Assembly: GCA_024691085.1 (NCBI GenBank)
Contig: JAILNX010000015.1
Span: forward strand, 1 to 64,000
Length of the DNA stretch: 64,000 nucleotides
Source: Clostridiales bacterium
GTDB lineage: Bacteria > Bacillota > Clostridia > Christensenellales > CAG-138
Direction of reading: 5' to 3'
This document shows positions 7,442-16,318 of this stretch, in pieces (position 1 is the first letter of the stretch; the number at the start of each line of letters is the position of its first letter). The notes under the pieces are model-generated. The model was not told where the DNA came from, made no database searches, and saw only the letters and a program-made list of their open reading frames with translations. The translations under genes and the position numbers were made by a program.

Positions 7442-8977
7442 ATGCTTGCGAAGATGATGAGCTACGGACTTGTCGGGATATACGGCATCCCGATTACTGT
7501 CGAGGTCGACATATCGCGCGGAGCGCAGACAGTCGACACTGTCGGCCTGCCCGATAACGCGGTGAAGGAATCGAAGGAAAGGATCAAGTCCGCGATAATA
7601 AACAGCGGATACGACTATCCTCAGATGCGCGTGCTCGTCAATCTTGCGCCTGCAGATATCAAGAAGGAAGGCACGGTCTACGACCTTCCGATAGCGCTTG
7701 GCATACTTGCGGCAAAGGGAGCTATTCCGCTTCACGCCGCGGACGACTGCGTCATAATAGGCGAGCTTGCTCTTGACGGACGCGTACGCTCTGTCACGGG
7801 CGTTCTGCCTATGGTCATCAACGCCTATGAACGCGGATACAGGAAGATCATGCTTCCTTACGATAATGCCGAAGAAGCCTCATTTTTCAGCGATATCAGC
7901 GTCTATCCCGTTCACGATCTTATCGAAGCGTGCGGTCATTTTAAGGAAACAAGTCCGATAGAACCGTATCCACAGCTTGACTGGCGCGAGCGTAAGACGC
8001 ATTACTCTTATGATTTCTCGGAGATAAAAGGTCAGCATGCGGCGAAGCGAGCGGCTGAGATCGCGTGCGCGGGGAACCATAACCTGCTTCTTATCGGAAG
8101 CCCCGGTTCCGGAAAAACCATGCTCGCGAGAAGCATACCGTCGATACTCCCCGAGATCACGATGGAGGAATCGCTCGAGATCACACGCATCCATTCCGTC
8201 GCAGGCGAGCTACGCGGACGAGGAGTTATTACGGAAAGACCGTTCAGGGCGCCGCATCACTCCGCGTCGATACCTTCTCTTGTTGGAGGCGGCTCCAAAG
8301 CGCTTCCGGGCGAGATCAGCCTCGCTCACTACGGCGTACTGTTCATGGACGAATTCCCGCTGTTTCCGCCGTCCGTGCTCGATGCTCTGCGTCAGCCGCT
8401 CGAGGATGGCACCGTGACCGTTACGAGAGCCGCGGCAAAGACGACTTATCCTGCGGAGATAATGCTCGTTGCGGCTATGAACCCGTGCCCGTGCGGGAAT
8501 TACGGCTCAAAGACCAAGGAATGTAGATGCACTCCCGCGCAGATAGAGCGCTACAGGAACCGTATCAGTTCGCCGCTTCTCGACAGGCTCGATATCCATA
8601 TCGAGATGAACGAGGTCAATTATTCGGACCTAACCGACAGAACGCCGGGAGAAAGCTCTGAAAGGATACGCGAGAGGGTTCTCGCGGCAAGGCTTAAGCA
8701 GAAGGAGCGCTATAAGGACGAGGGCGTGCTGTTCAACTCTCAGCTTTCGACGGCACTATTAAGAAAGTACTGCCGAATGTCCGCAGACGCAGAGGAGCTT
8801 CTGCATACTGCTTATGAAAGGCTTAAACTGTCCGCAAGGGGCTTCACAAGGGTCATAAAGGTCTCAAGGACGATCGCCGATCTTGACGGCTCAGACTCGA
8901 TCGAGAAGAAGCACGTGCTTGAAGCCGTGCAGTTCAGAGGCCTTGACGAAAAGTACTGGGGGAGCAGCAGGGGATAA
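7442..8977 (+). CDS. comM: ComM/YifB-like Mg-chelatase-family AAA+ ATPase
   Basis: AAA+ ATPase of the YifB/ComM family. ComM is a hexameric branch-migration helicase that helps integrate DNA in natural transformation; the role in clostridia is less well established. An N-terminal ChlI-like domain (VGLPDNAVKESKERI, residues about 32-46) precedes Walker A (GSPGSGKT), Walker B (FMDEFP), the Cys-rich NPCPCGNYG segment and the arginine-bearing SPLLDRLD motif. The start is the ATG at 7442, giving 511 residues and the canonical N-terminus. Frames opening further upstream overlap the GtrA gene and lack similarity. It precedes dprA by 4 bases, fitting a DNA-uptake or DNA-processing role. Confidence 0.92.
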   Translation: MLAKMMSYGLVGIYGIPITVEVDISRGAQTVDTVGLPDNAVKESKERIKSAIINSGYDYPQMRVLVNLAPADIKKEGTVYDLPIALGILAAKGAIPLHAADDCVIIGELALDGRVRSVTGVLPMVINAYERGYRKIMLPYDNAEEASFFSDISVYPVHDLIEACGHFKETSPIEPYPQLDWRERKTHYSYDFSEIKGQHAAKRAAEIACAGNHNLLLIGSPGSGKTMLARSIPSILPEITMEESLEITRIHSVAGELRGRGVITERPFRAPHHSASIPSLVGGGSKALPGEISLAHYGVLFMDEFPLFPPSVLDALRQPLEDGTVTVTRAAAKTTYPAEIMLVAAMNPCPCGNYGSKTKECRCTPAQIERYRNRISSPLLDRLDIHIEMNEVNYSDLTDRTPGESSERIRERVLAARLKQKERYKDEGVLFNSQLSTALLRKYCRMSADAEELLHTAYERLKLSARGFTRVIKVSRTIADLDGSDSIEKKHVLEAVQFRGLDEKYWGSSRG

Positions 8978-8981
8978 ACGG

Positions 8982-10100
8982 ATGGAATACGGAACAAGGG
9001 ACAGGGCTTGGATATGGCTGAATTCGGTCGTCGGCACTAACGTAAGGCTTGCCGACGAGCTGATATTTATTAACGACGGCTTGCTTCCTTTGTTTGAAGC
9101 TGCGCGTAACGGAAAGCCCATAAGGCTTCCGGAGTCTTCCGATGATACGCTTAAGGATAAACTTAGAAGTACCTCCGATGACAGAAATATCGACGCGGTC
9201 ATTCAAAAGCTCGACTCCATCGGCGTCGTTGCCGTAACGCGCGACAACCGCGACTACCCGAACCTTTTAAGGGAGATATTCGATCCTCCCACGCTTCTGT
9301 TTGTCAAGGGCAGGCTGAAAGGAAATTTGAGGCTTCCAATCGCCGTTATCGGATCGAGAAAATGCTCCGATTACGGCAGAAGCATGGCCGAGTATTTCGG
9401 CAAGGAGCTTGCCGCGAAAGGCGCGTGCGTTGTATCCGGTATGGCGGATGGCTGCGACTCCGCCGCGGCATGGGGTGCTTTATCGGTCTCAAACGCCGAT
9501 TATCCCACGGTCGCGGTGCTTGGAAGCGGTATAGACGTAGTGTATCCGTCGTCAAACCGCAGGCTTTACGATGCGATAGCAGAAAGAGGCGCGGTCGTAT
9601 CCGAGCTTCCTCCGGGAAGGTTCCCGTCGCGCGAAAGCTTTCCGCAGAGGAACCGCATAATAAGCGGAATGAGCAAGGGCGTGCTGGTCGCAGAAGCAGG
9701 CGTTAAGAGCGGGACGAGCATTACTGTCGGATTCGCTCACGATCAGGGAAGGGATGTATTCGCGGTTCCCGGCAGGATCACAGATATGATGAGCGCAGGA
9801 TCTAACCAGCTTATCAAATCCGGCTCCGCGAAAGCTGTTTTCGGAATAGACGATATCCTGTTTGAATACGGTATCTTTGTCATTCCCGAAGATCCTGTCA
9901 CTAAAAATGTGGATGTTCTAAAGCTTCCTTTAAAGCAGAAAAAGATCTATGACGAACTCGTGCTCGGAGAAAAAACGGCTGATCAGCTCTGCGAAAAACT
10001 TGAATTTGACGTTTCCGAGATAAATATATACTTGACAGAAATGGAATTATCGGGAATAATAAAAAGACTTCAAAACGGATCGTACTCGATCCAAAGCTGA
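8982..10100 (+). CDS. dprA: DNA processing protein DprA/Smf
   Basis: Single-stranded-DNA-binding protein that loads RecA onto incoming DNA in transformable bacteria and is conserved in many others. The Rossmann-like core is visible: AVIGSRKCSDYG (about residues 118-129), then SGMADGCDSAAAWGAL, then VSELPPG-x-P-x-x-x-FPQRNRIISGMS. A C-terminal winged-helix-like segment ends the protein. I use the ATG at 8982, just after the AGGGGA SD and four bases past the comM stop. The open frame extends 33 codons further upstream but those residues are the shadow of comM. Length 372 residues is normal for the family. Confidence 0.93.
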   Translation: MEYGTRDRAWIWLNSVVGTNVRLADELIFINDGLLPLFEAARNGKPIRLPESSDDTLKDKLRSTSDDRNIDAVIQKLDSIGVVAVTRDNRDYPNLLREIFDPPTLLFVKGRLKGNLRLPIAVIGSRKCSDYGRSMAEYFGKELAAKGACVVSGMADGCDSAAAWGALSVSNADYPTVAVLGSGIDVVYPSSNRRLYDAIAERGAVVSELPPGRFPSRESFPQRNRIISGMSKGVLVAEAGVKSGTSITVGFAHDQGRDVFAVPGRITDMMSAGSNQLIKSGSAKAVFGIDDILFEYGIFVIPEDPVTKNVDVLKLPLKQKKIYDELVLGEKTADQLCEKLEFDVSEINIYLTEMELSGIIKRLQNGSYSIQS

Positions 10101-10134
10101 ATTTATATGAAACTTGATCATTGAAAGGACCTAA

Positions 10135-12249
10135 TTGATTAAAATGACGGACACACTCGTAATCGTTGAGTCTCCCGCAAAGGCTAAGACCATCGCAAAG
10201 TACCTCGGCTCCAAGTACAAGGTCATCGCTTCGAACGGACACGTCAGGGATCTTCCCAAAAGTCAGCTCGGCGTAGATATAGAAAAGGATTTCGAACCCA
10301 AGTACATCACTTTAAGGGGACGCGGCGAAGTTCTCGAGAAGATAAAAAAAGAAGCTAAGCAGGCGAAAAAAGTCCTGCTCGCAACCGACCCTGACCGCGA
10401 AGGTGAGGCCATCAGCTGGCATCTTGCGAACGCTTTGAACATCGATCCGTCCGCAAGCTGCCGCGTCGTATTCAACGAGATCACGAAATCCGTTCTCCAG
10501 GCTTCCATAAAAAAGGCAAGACCCATTGACGAAAACCTTGTCGACGCTCAGCAGGCAAGGCGCGTTCTCGACAGGCTCGTAGGCTATAAGATCAGCCCGC
10601 TTCTTTGGGCAAAGGTCAGAAAGGGCCTTTCCGCAGGACGCGTACAGTCTGTCGCGACAAGGATCATCTGTGACCGCGAGCAGGAGATAATGGATTTTAT
10701 CCCCGAGGAATACTGGACGGTAACGGCAAGCCTCGCCGCCCCTCACGTTAAGAAGCCCATCGAGGCGAAGTTCTACGGCTATAATGGCGAAAAGAAGGAT
10801 CTTAAGAACGAAGACGAAGCGAAAGAAGCAGTTCGCCGCTCCGAGGGGAAGCCGTTTATACTTTCCGATACCAAGCGTTCCGAAAAGTTAAAAAACGCGC
10901 CCGCTCCCTTTACCACCAGCTCTATGCTGCAGGAGGCTTCGAGGAAGCTCGGCATCAATCCCAAGATCGCAATGTCGCTCGCTCAGCAGCTCTATGAGGG
11001 CGTTGATATCGATGGCAAGGGCTCTGTTGCGCTTATCACCTATATCCGTACCGACTCCGTAAGGATCTCTGCCGAGGCACAGACAATGGCGCTTGAGTTC
11101 ATCAAGAACGGCTACGGCGAGAAGTACGTTCCGAGGAGGCCGAACGTGTTCAAGGGCAGGTCCAACGCTCAGGACGCGCATGAAGCGATAAGGCCCACGA
11201 ACCTTCTTATCGAGCCGTCAATGATCAAGGATTCCGTCAAATCCGGTCTTTACAGGCTCTACAAGCTTATATACGAGCGTTTCCTAGCGAGCCAGATGAC
11301 TGCCGCCGTCTACGAAACGACGCATCTTACGTTCAATGCGGGCGAATGCACATATAAGGCTAACGGTGTGCGTACAGTGTTTGACGGCTACACCAAGCTC
11401 TATACCGAATCCTATGACGACGCCGAGGAGAAGGAGGGAACTCTTCCCGAGCTTCCCGAAAACGAGGAACTGAACGCAACGGAGATCAAACCTGTCCAGC
11501 ATTTCACTCAGCCGCTTCCCAGGTATACCGAAGCGTCGCTCGTTAAGACACTTGAAGAAAAGGGCATCGGCCGCCCGAGCACGTATTCCCCGACGATCTC
11601 CACCATCATCGAGAGGGGCTACGTATGCCGCGAAAAGAAGCAGCTGCTTCCCACCGAGCTCGGATTCGTCGTCACCCAGCTTATGAAGGATAATTTCAGC
11701 GATATAGTCGATATCGCCTTCACCGCCGACATGGAGAAGAAGCTTGACGACGTCGAGGAAGGCAAGAAGGAATGGCGTAAGGTCATCGGCGAGTTCTACG
11801 GTCCGTTCGAGGGTTCCGTCGAGGAAGCTTTCAAAAACGTTCAGCACGTAAAGATCGCCGACGAGGTTTCCGACGTTGTCTGCGATAAGTGCGGCGCAAT
11901 GATGGTCTATAAGGTCGGCAGATTCGGAAAGTTCCTTGCCTGTCCCAATTACCCCAAGTGCAGGAACACCAAGCGCATCGTCGAAAAGATCGGCGTAAAA
12001 TGCCCAGAATGCGGTTCGGATATCATCAAGCTGCACACGAAGAAGGGCAGGGCGTTCTACGGCTGCGAGCGTCATCCCCAGTGCGGATTCGTTTCCTGGC
12101 TCCGCCCGACCGGCGACAACTGCCCGAAGTGCGGTAAGTATATGGTTCAGAAGATAGGTAAGAACGGAAGCTATAAGCAGTGCTCCGATACGGAAGGCTG
12201 CGGCTACGTTATGAGGACTTCCTCAAAGAAGAACGACGAAGAAGAATGA
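10135..12249 (+). CDS. topA: DNA topoisomerase I (type IA)
   Basis: Relaxes negative supercoils through a 5'-phosphotyrosine intermediate. The Toprim domain opens with [12 protein letters not shown] and includes [13 protein letters not shown] (about residues 85-97). The active tyrosine is in YIRTDSVR (Tyr303). Three C-terminal topoisomerase zinc fingers follow (CDKCG, CPECG and CPKCG, each with a second Cys pair). A TTG at 10135 sits 5 bases after AGGA, while an ATG at 10144 is 14 bases away; I keep the TTG but either is possible. The gene overlaps trmFO as ATGA, reproducing the dprA-topA-trmFO order of Bacillus. Confidence 0.97.
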   Translation: MIKMTDTLVIVESPAKAKTIAKYLGSKYKVIASNGHVRDLPKSQLGVDIEKDFEPKYITLRGRGEVLEKIKKEAKQAKKVLLATDPDREGEAISWHLANALNIDPSASCRVVFNEITKSVLQASIKKARPIDENLVDAQQARRVLDRLVGYKISPLLWAKVRKGLSAGRVQSVATRIICDREQEIMDFIPEEYWTVTASLAAPHVKKPIEAKFYGYNGEKKDLKNEDEAKEAVRRSEGKPFILSDTKRSEKLKNAPAPFTTSSMLQEASRKLGINPKIAMSLAQQLYEGVDIDGKGSVALITYIRTDSVRISAEAQTMALEFIKNGYGEKYVPRRPNVFKGRSNAQDAHEAIRPTNLLIEPSMIKDSVKSGLYRLYKLIYERFLASQMTAAVYETTHLTFNAGECTYKANGVRTVFDGYTKLYTESYDDAEEKEGTLPELPENEELNATEIKPVQHFTQPLPRYTEASLVKTLEEKGIGRPSTYSPTISTIIERGYVCREKKQLLPTELGFVVTQLMKDNFSDIVDIAFTADMEKKLDDVEEGKKEWRKVIGEFYGPFEGSVEEAFKNVQHVKIADEVSDVVCDKCGAMMVYKVGRFGKFLACPNYPKCRNTKRIVEKIGVKCPECGSDIIKLHTKKGRAFYGCERHPQCGFVSWLRPTGDNCPKCGKYMVQKIGKNGSYKQCSDTEGCGYVMRTSSKKNDEEE

Positions 12250-13550
12250 TCACGCCTTTCGTTAACGTAATAGGCGCCGGGCTTGCAGGCTGCGAGGCAG
12301 CGTACCAGATCGCGGTTCGCGGGATCAAGGTCAGGCTTTACGATATGAAGCCTACGAAGCTTTCGCCCGCTCATAAGCTCGGCACATTCTCCGAACTCGT
12401 CTGCTCAAATTCATTACGGTCGGATAATATCGAAAACGCCGTCGGCCTCCTCAAAGAGGAGCTGCGGCGTTTAAACTCTCTTATCATGAAGTGCGCCGAC
12501 AGGACGCGTATCCCCGCGGGCGGCGCGCTTGCAGTCGACCGCGACGGCTTTTCAAGACTCGTTACTGATGAGCTTTTAAATAACGAAAACATCGAGATCG
12601 TTTCAGACGAGATCGTGAAAATCCCCGACGGTTATACGATCGTCGCAACAGGCCCGCTTACGGACGGCGAGCTTCTTCAAGATATCGAATCCACAACAGG
12701 CGCCTGCCTGCACTTTCACGACGCCGCGGCGCCGATAGTGACACGCGATTCGCTCGACATGGATAAGGTATTCGTCCTGTCAAGGTATGACAGGGGCTCC
12801 GATTATCTTAACTGCCCGATGAACGCCGAGGAGTATTTCCGCTTTGTGCGGGAGCTTGTAAAAGCAGAGACGGCTCCGCTTCATGAATTCGAAACGCCTA
12901 AGGTTTTCGAGGGCTGTATGCCCGTTGAGGTCATGGCGAAGCGCGGTGACATGACGCTCGCGTACGGTCCGTTAAAGCCCGTGGGACTGACCGACCCCCG
13001 AACCGGCAAGCAGCCGTTTGCTGTAGTACAGCTCAGAAGGGACAATGAGGCCGGAACGCTTTATAATATCGTCGGATTCCAGACGAATCTTAAGTTCGGC
13101 GAACAGAAGCGCGTCTTCGGAATGATTCCCGGTCTTGAGAACGCTGAGTTCGTGAGATACGGAGTTATGCACCGCAATTCCTATATGGAATCTCCGGGCA
13201 AGCTTACGCCGTGGTTCGAGCTTAAGGCGAGAGAGGGCCTGTTCTTCGCAGGCCAGCTGACCGGAGTCGAAGGCTACGTCGAGAGCGCCGCTTCCGGTCT
13301 GACCGCCGGAATCAACATGGCGAGGAGAATCAAGGGCGAAGCCATGGTCGACTTCGGCGCGTGCACCGCGATAGGATCGCTCGGACATTACGTTTCGGGA
13401 TATAACGGTTCGGACTTCCAGCCGATGAACGTGACCTTCGGAATAATGGATCCGCCCGATAAGCGAATCAGATCAAAAAAGGAACGCTCAGCGTATCTTG
13501 CTGAGCGCGCACTTGCCCATATCGATGAAATAAAAGAAGGAGTGTTATGA
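12246..13550 (+). CDS. trmFO: Methylenetetrahydrofolate-tRNA (uracil-5-)-methyltransferase TrmFO
   Basis: Folate- and FAD-dependent enzyme that makes m5U54 in the T-loop of tRNA. The dinucleotide-binding motif [14 protein letters not shown] is at residues 9-22, followed by the family segments CSNSLRSD and, near the C-terminus, [19 protein letters not shown]. Length is 434 residues, usual for the family. The ATG at 12246 overlaps the topA stop (ATGA). In Bacillus the next gene is the recombinase codV (xerC), but here hslV follows directly. Confidence 0.95.
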   Translation: MITPFVNVIGAGLAGCEAAYQIAVRGIKVRLYDMKPTKLSPAHKLGTFSELVCSNSLRSDNIENAVGLLKEELRRLNSLIMKCADRTRIPAGGALAVDRDGFSRLVTDELLNNENIEIVSDEIVKIPDGYTIVATGPLTDGELLQDIESTTGACLHFHDAAAPIVTRDSLDMDKVFVLSRYDRGSDYLNCPMNAEEYFRFVRELVKAETAPLHEFETPKVFEGCMPVEVMAKRGDMTLAYGPLKPVGLTDPRTGKQPFAVVQLRRDNEAGTLYNIVGFQTNLKFGEQKRVFGMIPGLENAEFVRYGVMHRNSYMESPGKLTPWFELKAREGLFFAGQLTGVEGYVESAASGLTAGINMARRIKGEAMVDFGACTAIGSLGHYVSGYNGSDFQPMNVTFGIMDPPDKRIRSKKERSAYLAERALAHIDEIKEGVL

Positions 13551-14086
13551 TGGATCAATTCAAGGGAACAACCATTGTTGCCGTAAAGAGCGAAACCGGC
13601 TGCGCCATAGCGGGCGACGGTCAGGTCACTCTCGGCGAGACAACTATTATGAAGCATACCGCCAGAAAGGTCAGAAGGATCTACAACGACAAGGTCGTTG
13701 TAGGATTTGCCGGTACGGTCGCCGACGCCTTTGCACTCTGCGACAAATTCGAATCCAAACTCGAGCAGTTCGGCGGCGGACTTTCGCGCGCGGCGGTAGC
13801 TCTCGCGCAGGATTGGCGCAGCGACAAAGTTATGCGTCAGCTCCAGGCACTTCTTATCTGCGCGGATAAGGATGAGCTTCTGATAGTCTCCGGAACGGGC
13901 GAAGTCATTATTCCGGACGACGGTATCGCAGCGATAGGCTCAGGCGGCATGTACGCGCTTGCCGCGGCGAGGGCTTTAAAGAACAATACCTCGCTTTCCG
14001 CAAAGGAGATCGCGGAAAAGGCAATACTTATCGCGTCGGATATCTGCGTCTATACCAACAACAACGTTACTGTCGAGGAGGTTTAA
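13547..14086 (+). CDS. hslV: ATP-dependent protease proteolytic subunit HslV (ClpQ)
   Basis: Threonine peptidase that forms the double-ring core of the HslUV protease. The short propeptide precedes TTIVAV, so the mature enzyme should begin with threonine, unlike Bacillus ClpQ (CodW), which uses serine. The conserved [16 protein letters not shown] segment follows. Two adjacent ATGs exist, at 13547 and 13550. The second has better spacing (7 bases) from AAGGAG at 13537-13542, so the annotated start may be one codon long. It overlaps the trmFO stop and is followed by hslU after 2 bases. Confidence 0.95.
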   Translation: MMDQFKGTTIVAVKSETGCAIAGDGQVTLGETTIMKHTARKVRRIYNDKVVVGFAGTVADAFALCDKFESKLEQFGGGLSRAAVALAQDWRSDKVMRQLQALLICADKDELLIVSGTGEVIIPDDGIAAIGSGGMYALAAARALKNNTSLSAKEIAEKAILIASDICVYTNNNVTVEEV

Positions 14087-14088
14087 AA

Positions 14089-15486
14089 ATGCTTACTCCC
14101 AAACAAATAGTCGAACAGCTCGACAGGTTTATTGTCGGCCAGGATGAGGCGAAACGCCAGGTCGCTATCGCGCTCCGAAACAGGTATCGCCGTTCCCGCC
14201 TTCCGCAGGAGATGAGGGATGAGATCACCCCGAAGAACATAATTATGATGGGCCCGACAGGCGTCGGCAAAACCGAGATCTCAAGAAGGCTCGCGAAACT
14301 CGTTGACGCGCCTTTTGTTAAGGTCGAGGCAACCAAGTTTACCGAGGTCGGCTACGTGGGCCGCGACGTTGATTCCATGATAAGGGATCTTGTCGAGGCT
14401 TCCATCAGGCTCTGCAAACAGTCCGCTTATGAGCGCGTTCGCTTGATGGCCGAAGCCGCGGCCGAGCAGAGGCTTGTCGATATCCTTTGCGAAGAACCGG
14501 GCGCAAAGAAGAAAAGGGGCAAAGCCGCAAACCTTTTCGGTCTGCAGATGCTTCTGACTCCCGGGTCGGAAACGAATAACGAACCCGAACCCACCGAGGA
14601 GGAAGTCAATTCGAGAAAGTCCAAGCGCGAAGCAACCCTTGAATCTTTAAGAAAGGGCGAGCTTGAGGAGAGTATCGTAACGGTTGAGGTGACTGAATCG
14701 AACAGCGGCTCCGACGCCATGCTTGCCATGGGCATCGATCTTAACCTTAACGAGATGTTCGGCGGCATGCTTCCCAAAAAGAAAAAGCAGAGGAAGGTCC
14801 CTGTCAAGGAGGCGAGGCGTATTCTCGTTGCCGAGGAATCCGATAAACTCATCGATATGGACGAGGTCATCGACCGCGCGATCGAGCGCGCCGAGCAGGA
14901 CGGAATAATCTTTATCGACGAGATTGACAAGATCGCGGCATCCGGTCACGTAAGCGGCGCCGACGTTTCAAGAGAGGGAGTCCAGAGGGACATCCTGCCC
15001 ATAGTCGAGGGTTCGACCGTCAATACCAAGTACGGCCCGGTCAAGACGGACTACATGCTCTTTATCGCCGCGGGCGCGTTCCACGTCTCGAAGGTCTCCG
15101 ATCTTATCCCCGAGCTTCAGGGCCGTTTTCCCATCAGGGTAAAGCTCAACGCCCTTACCGTAGAGGACTACGAGAATATTCTTACTCAGCCCGAAAACGC
15201 CGTCACGAAACAGTACGAAGCGCTTCTTCTTACCGATAATATCAGGCTCACTTTTAATGACGACGCAAAGCATGCGATTGCCGAGGCGGCATACATCGCA
15301 AATGAGACGAGCGAGAATATCGGCGCGCGCAGACTGCATACCATCATCGAAAACCTTCTGGAGGACATATCCTTCAACGCGTCGGGCGATCATCCCATGA
15401 TCGACGTCGAGATCAACAAAAACTATGTCGACAGTCATCTTAACATGTCTAAGTCTGCCGACGATCTGAATAAGTACATCGTGTAA
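14089..15486 (+). CDS. hslU: ATP-dependent protease ATPase subunit HslU (ClpY)
   Basis: AAA+ unfoldase that feeds substrates into HslV. Visible are the N-terminal TPKQIVEQLDRFIVGQDEAK motif, Walker A GPTGVGKTEISRRL (about residues 51-64), the intermediate I-domain (about 110-240, with a lysine-rich patch), Walker B FIDEIDKIA and the C-terminal sensor region GARRLHT. At 465 residues it is the normal size. It ends the conserved dprA-topA-trmFO-hslVU run; codY, its usual next neighbour in Bacillus, is not here. Confidence 0.97.
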   Translation: MLTPKQIVEQLDRFIVGQDEAKRQVAIALRNRYRRSRLPQEMRDEITPKNIIMMGPTGVGKTEISRRLAKLVDAPFVKVEATKFTEVGYVGRDVDSMIRDLVEASIRLCKQSAYERVRLMAEAAAEQRLVDILCEEPGAKKKRGKAANLFGLQMLLTPGSETNNEPEPTEEEVNSRKSKREATLESLRKGELEESIVTVEVTESNSGSDAMLAMGIDLNLNEMFGGMLPKKKKQRKVPVKEARRILVAEESDKLIDMDEVIDRAIERAEQDGIIFIDEIDKIAASGHVSGADVSREGVQRDILPIVEGSTVNTKYGPVKTDYMLFIAAGAFHVSKVSDLIPELQGRFPIRVKLNALTVEDYENILTQPENAVTKQYEALLLTDNIRLTFNDDAKHAIAEAAYIANETSENIGARRLHTIIENLLEDISFNASGDHPMIDVEINKNYVDSHLNMSKSADDLNKYIV

Positions 15487-15501
15487 CGGGTATTCTCTAA
15501 T

Positions 15502-15526
15502 ATAAGCCGGCTTTAGTAAGGCTTAT
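15502..15526 (+). other. Intergenic hairpin after hslU
   Basis: Seven-base perfect stem ATAAGCC/GGCTTAT with an 11-base loop and no T-tract, so not an intrinsic terminator. It abuts the AAGGAG SD (15528-15533) of the next gene. It may limit read-through or affect translation of the SleB-like gene. Confidence 0.4.
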
Positions 15527-15542
15527 AAAGGAGAAATATCCT

Positions 15543-16256
15543 ATGAGCAAAAGATTACTGTACTTATTATTGATAACTGTATTTACATTCATCGGCTGCG
15601 GGAAAGCGGCGGGAGAGGATCCCGGCCTTTCATCCGCGGCCGTTGTCGTGATACCGGAGAAGCACTATAAGAGCGCGATAACTACCGCTCCGCCCTGTCA
15701 AACGGACGCGGAAATACTCGAGCTTCCGACGCCGGTCCCGACGCCTAGACCTACCGAGATACCGCGTGAGCTCGTCGATAATCTGAAACCGACTCCTACT
15801 CCCACGCCGACTCCGACGCCGAAACCGACCCCGGTTACGACTCAAGCGTCGTCCTATTATACCGTCTATCCGGGAAGATTCACGGACGACGAGATCTATC
15901 TTGTTGCGAGATTCATAACCTGTGAGGCGAGATACGCAGGCGACGAAGGGCAGAGGTCTGTCGCGAGCGTAGTTCTGAACAGGGTATTCAATAATTCTGG
16001 ACGATTCCCCGACACCGTTGAAGGAGTGCTTTTTCAGCGAAATCAGTTCGTGAGAAGGGATAAGCTTTTGAGCACGGAACCCACGGAGAAAGCGCTGAGG
16101 AACGCAAGATATGTGTTTCGCGATCACGGGTCGACGCTGCCTAAAAAAGTTCTTTTCTATAAGGCAGCTTATCTCGGAACTACATGGGAAGACTATATGG
16201 AATACTATAAAACGATCGAAGGGAACTGTTTCTTTTACGGAAAATATTACTTCTGA
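15543..16256 (+). CDS. SleB-type cell-wall hydrolase (Hydrolase_2) with a signal sequence and Pro/Thr linker
   Basis: Probably a secreted, perhaps lipid-anchored, muralytic enzyme of the SleB/CwlJ family, which degrade spore-cortex or vegetative peptidoglycan. The signal sequence (1-20) contains a possible lipobox ending in C20 (FIGC). A low-complexity Pro/Thr linker (about residues 62-98) with a TP dipeptide array acts as a wall-spanning spacer. The catalytic domain (about 110-237) has the family pattern ARFITCEARYAGDEGQ, then AVVLNRV-like and RNQF segments. The SD is AAGGAG, 9 bases upstream of the ATG. SleB itself usually carries a peptidoglycan-binding domain, which is absent here, so the exact paralogue is undecided. 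Confidence 0.85.
   Translation: MSKRLLYLLLITVFTFIGCGKAAGEDPGLSSAAVVVIPEKHYKSAITTAPPCQTDAEILELPTPVPTPRPTEIPRELVDNLKPTPTPTPTPTPKPTPVTTQASSYYTVYPGRFTDDEIYLVARFITCEARYAGDEGQRSVASVVLNRVFNNSGRFPDTVEGVLFQRNQFVRRDKLLSTEPTEKALRNARYVFRDHGSTLPKKVLFYKAAYLGTTWEDYMEYYKTIEGNCFFYGKYYF
15789..15834 (+). repeat. Pro-Thr dipeptide coding repeat
   Basis: Imperfect hexanucleotide array (CCG/CCT/CCC alternating with ACN codons) encoding the Thr-Pro linker of the SleB-like protein. Codons vary from unit to unit, so it is a protein-level repeat rather than a recent DNA slippage array. Confidence 0.7.
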
Positions 16257-16281
16257 TACATAGTTTTTTTCAACAGATACT

Positions 16282-16316
16282 GATACCGTAATCATTAGAA
16301 AGGCGGTATCTTTTTT
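16282..16316 (+). terminator. Intrinsic terminator abutting the next start codon
   Basis: Stem GATACCG (16282-16288)/CGGTATC (16304-16310), 15-base loop, then six Ts (16311-16316). The ATG of the downstream gene is at 16319. It would stop transcription from the SleB-like gene, but it leaves almost no room for a separate promoter before the next gene. The only SD-like bases (AAAGGCGG) lie in the loop and 3' arm. Confidence 0.7.
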
Positions 16317-16318
16317 AT

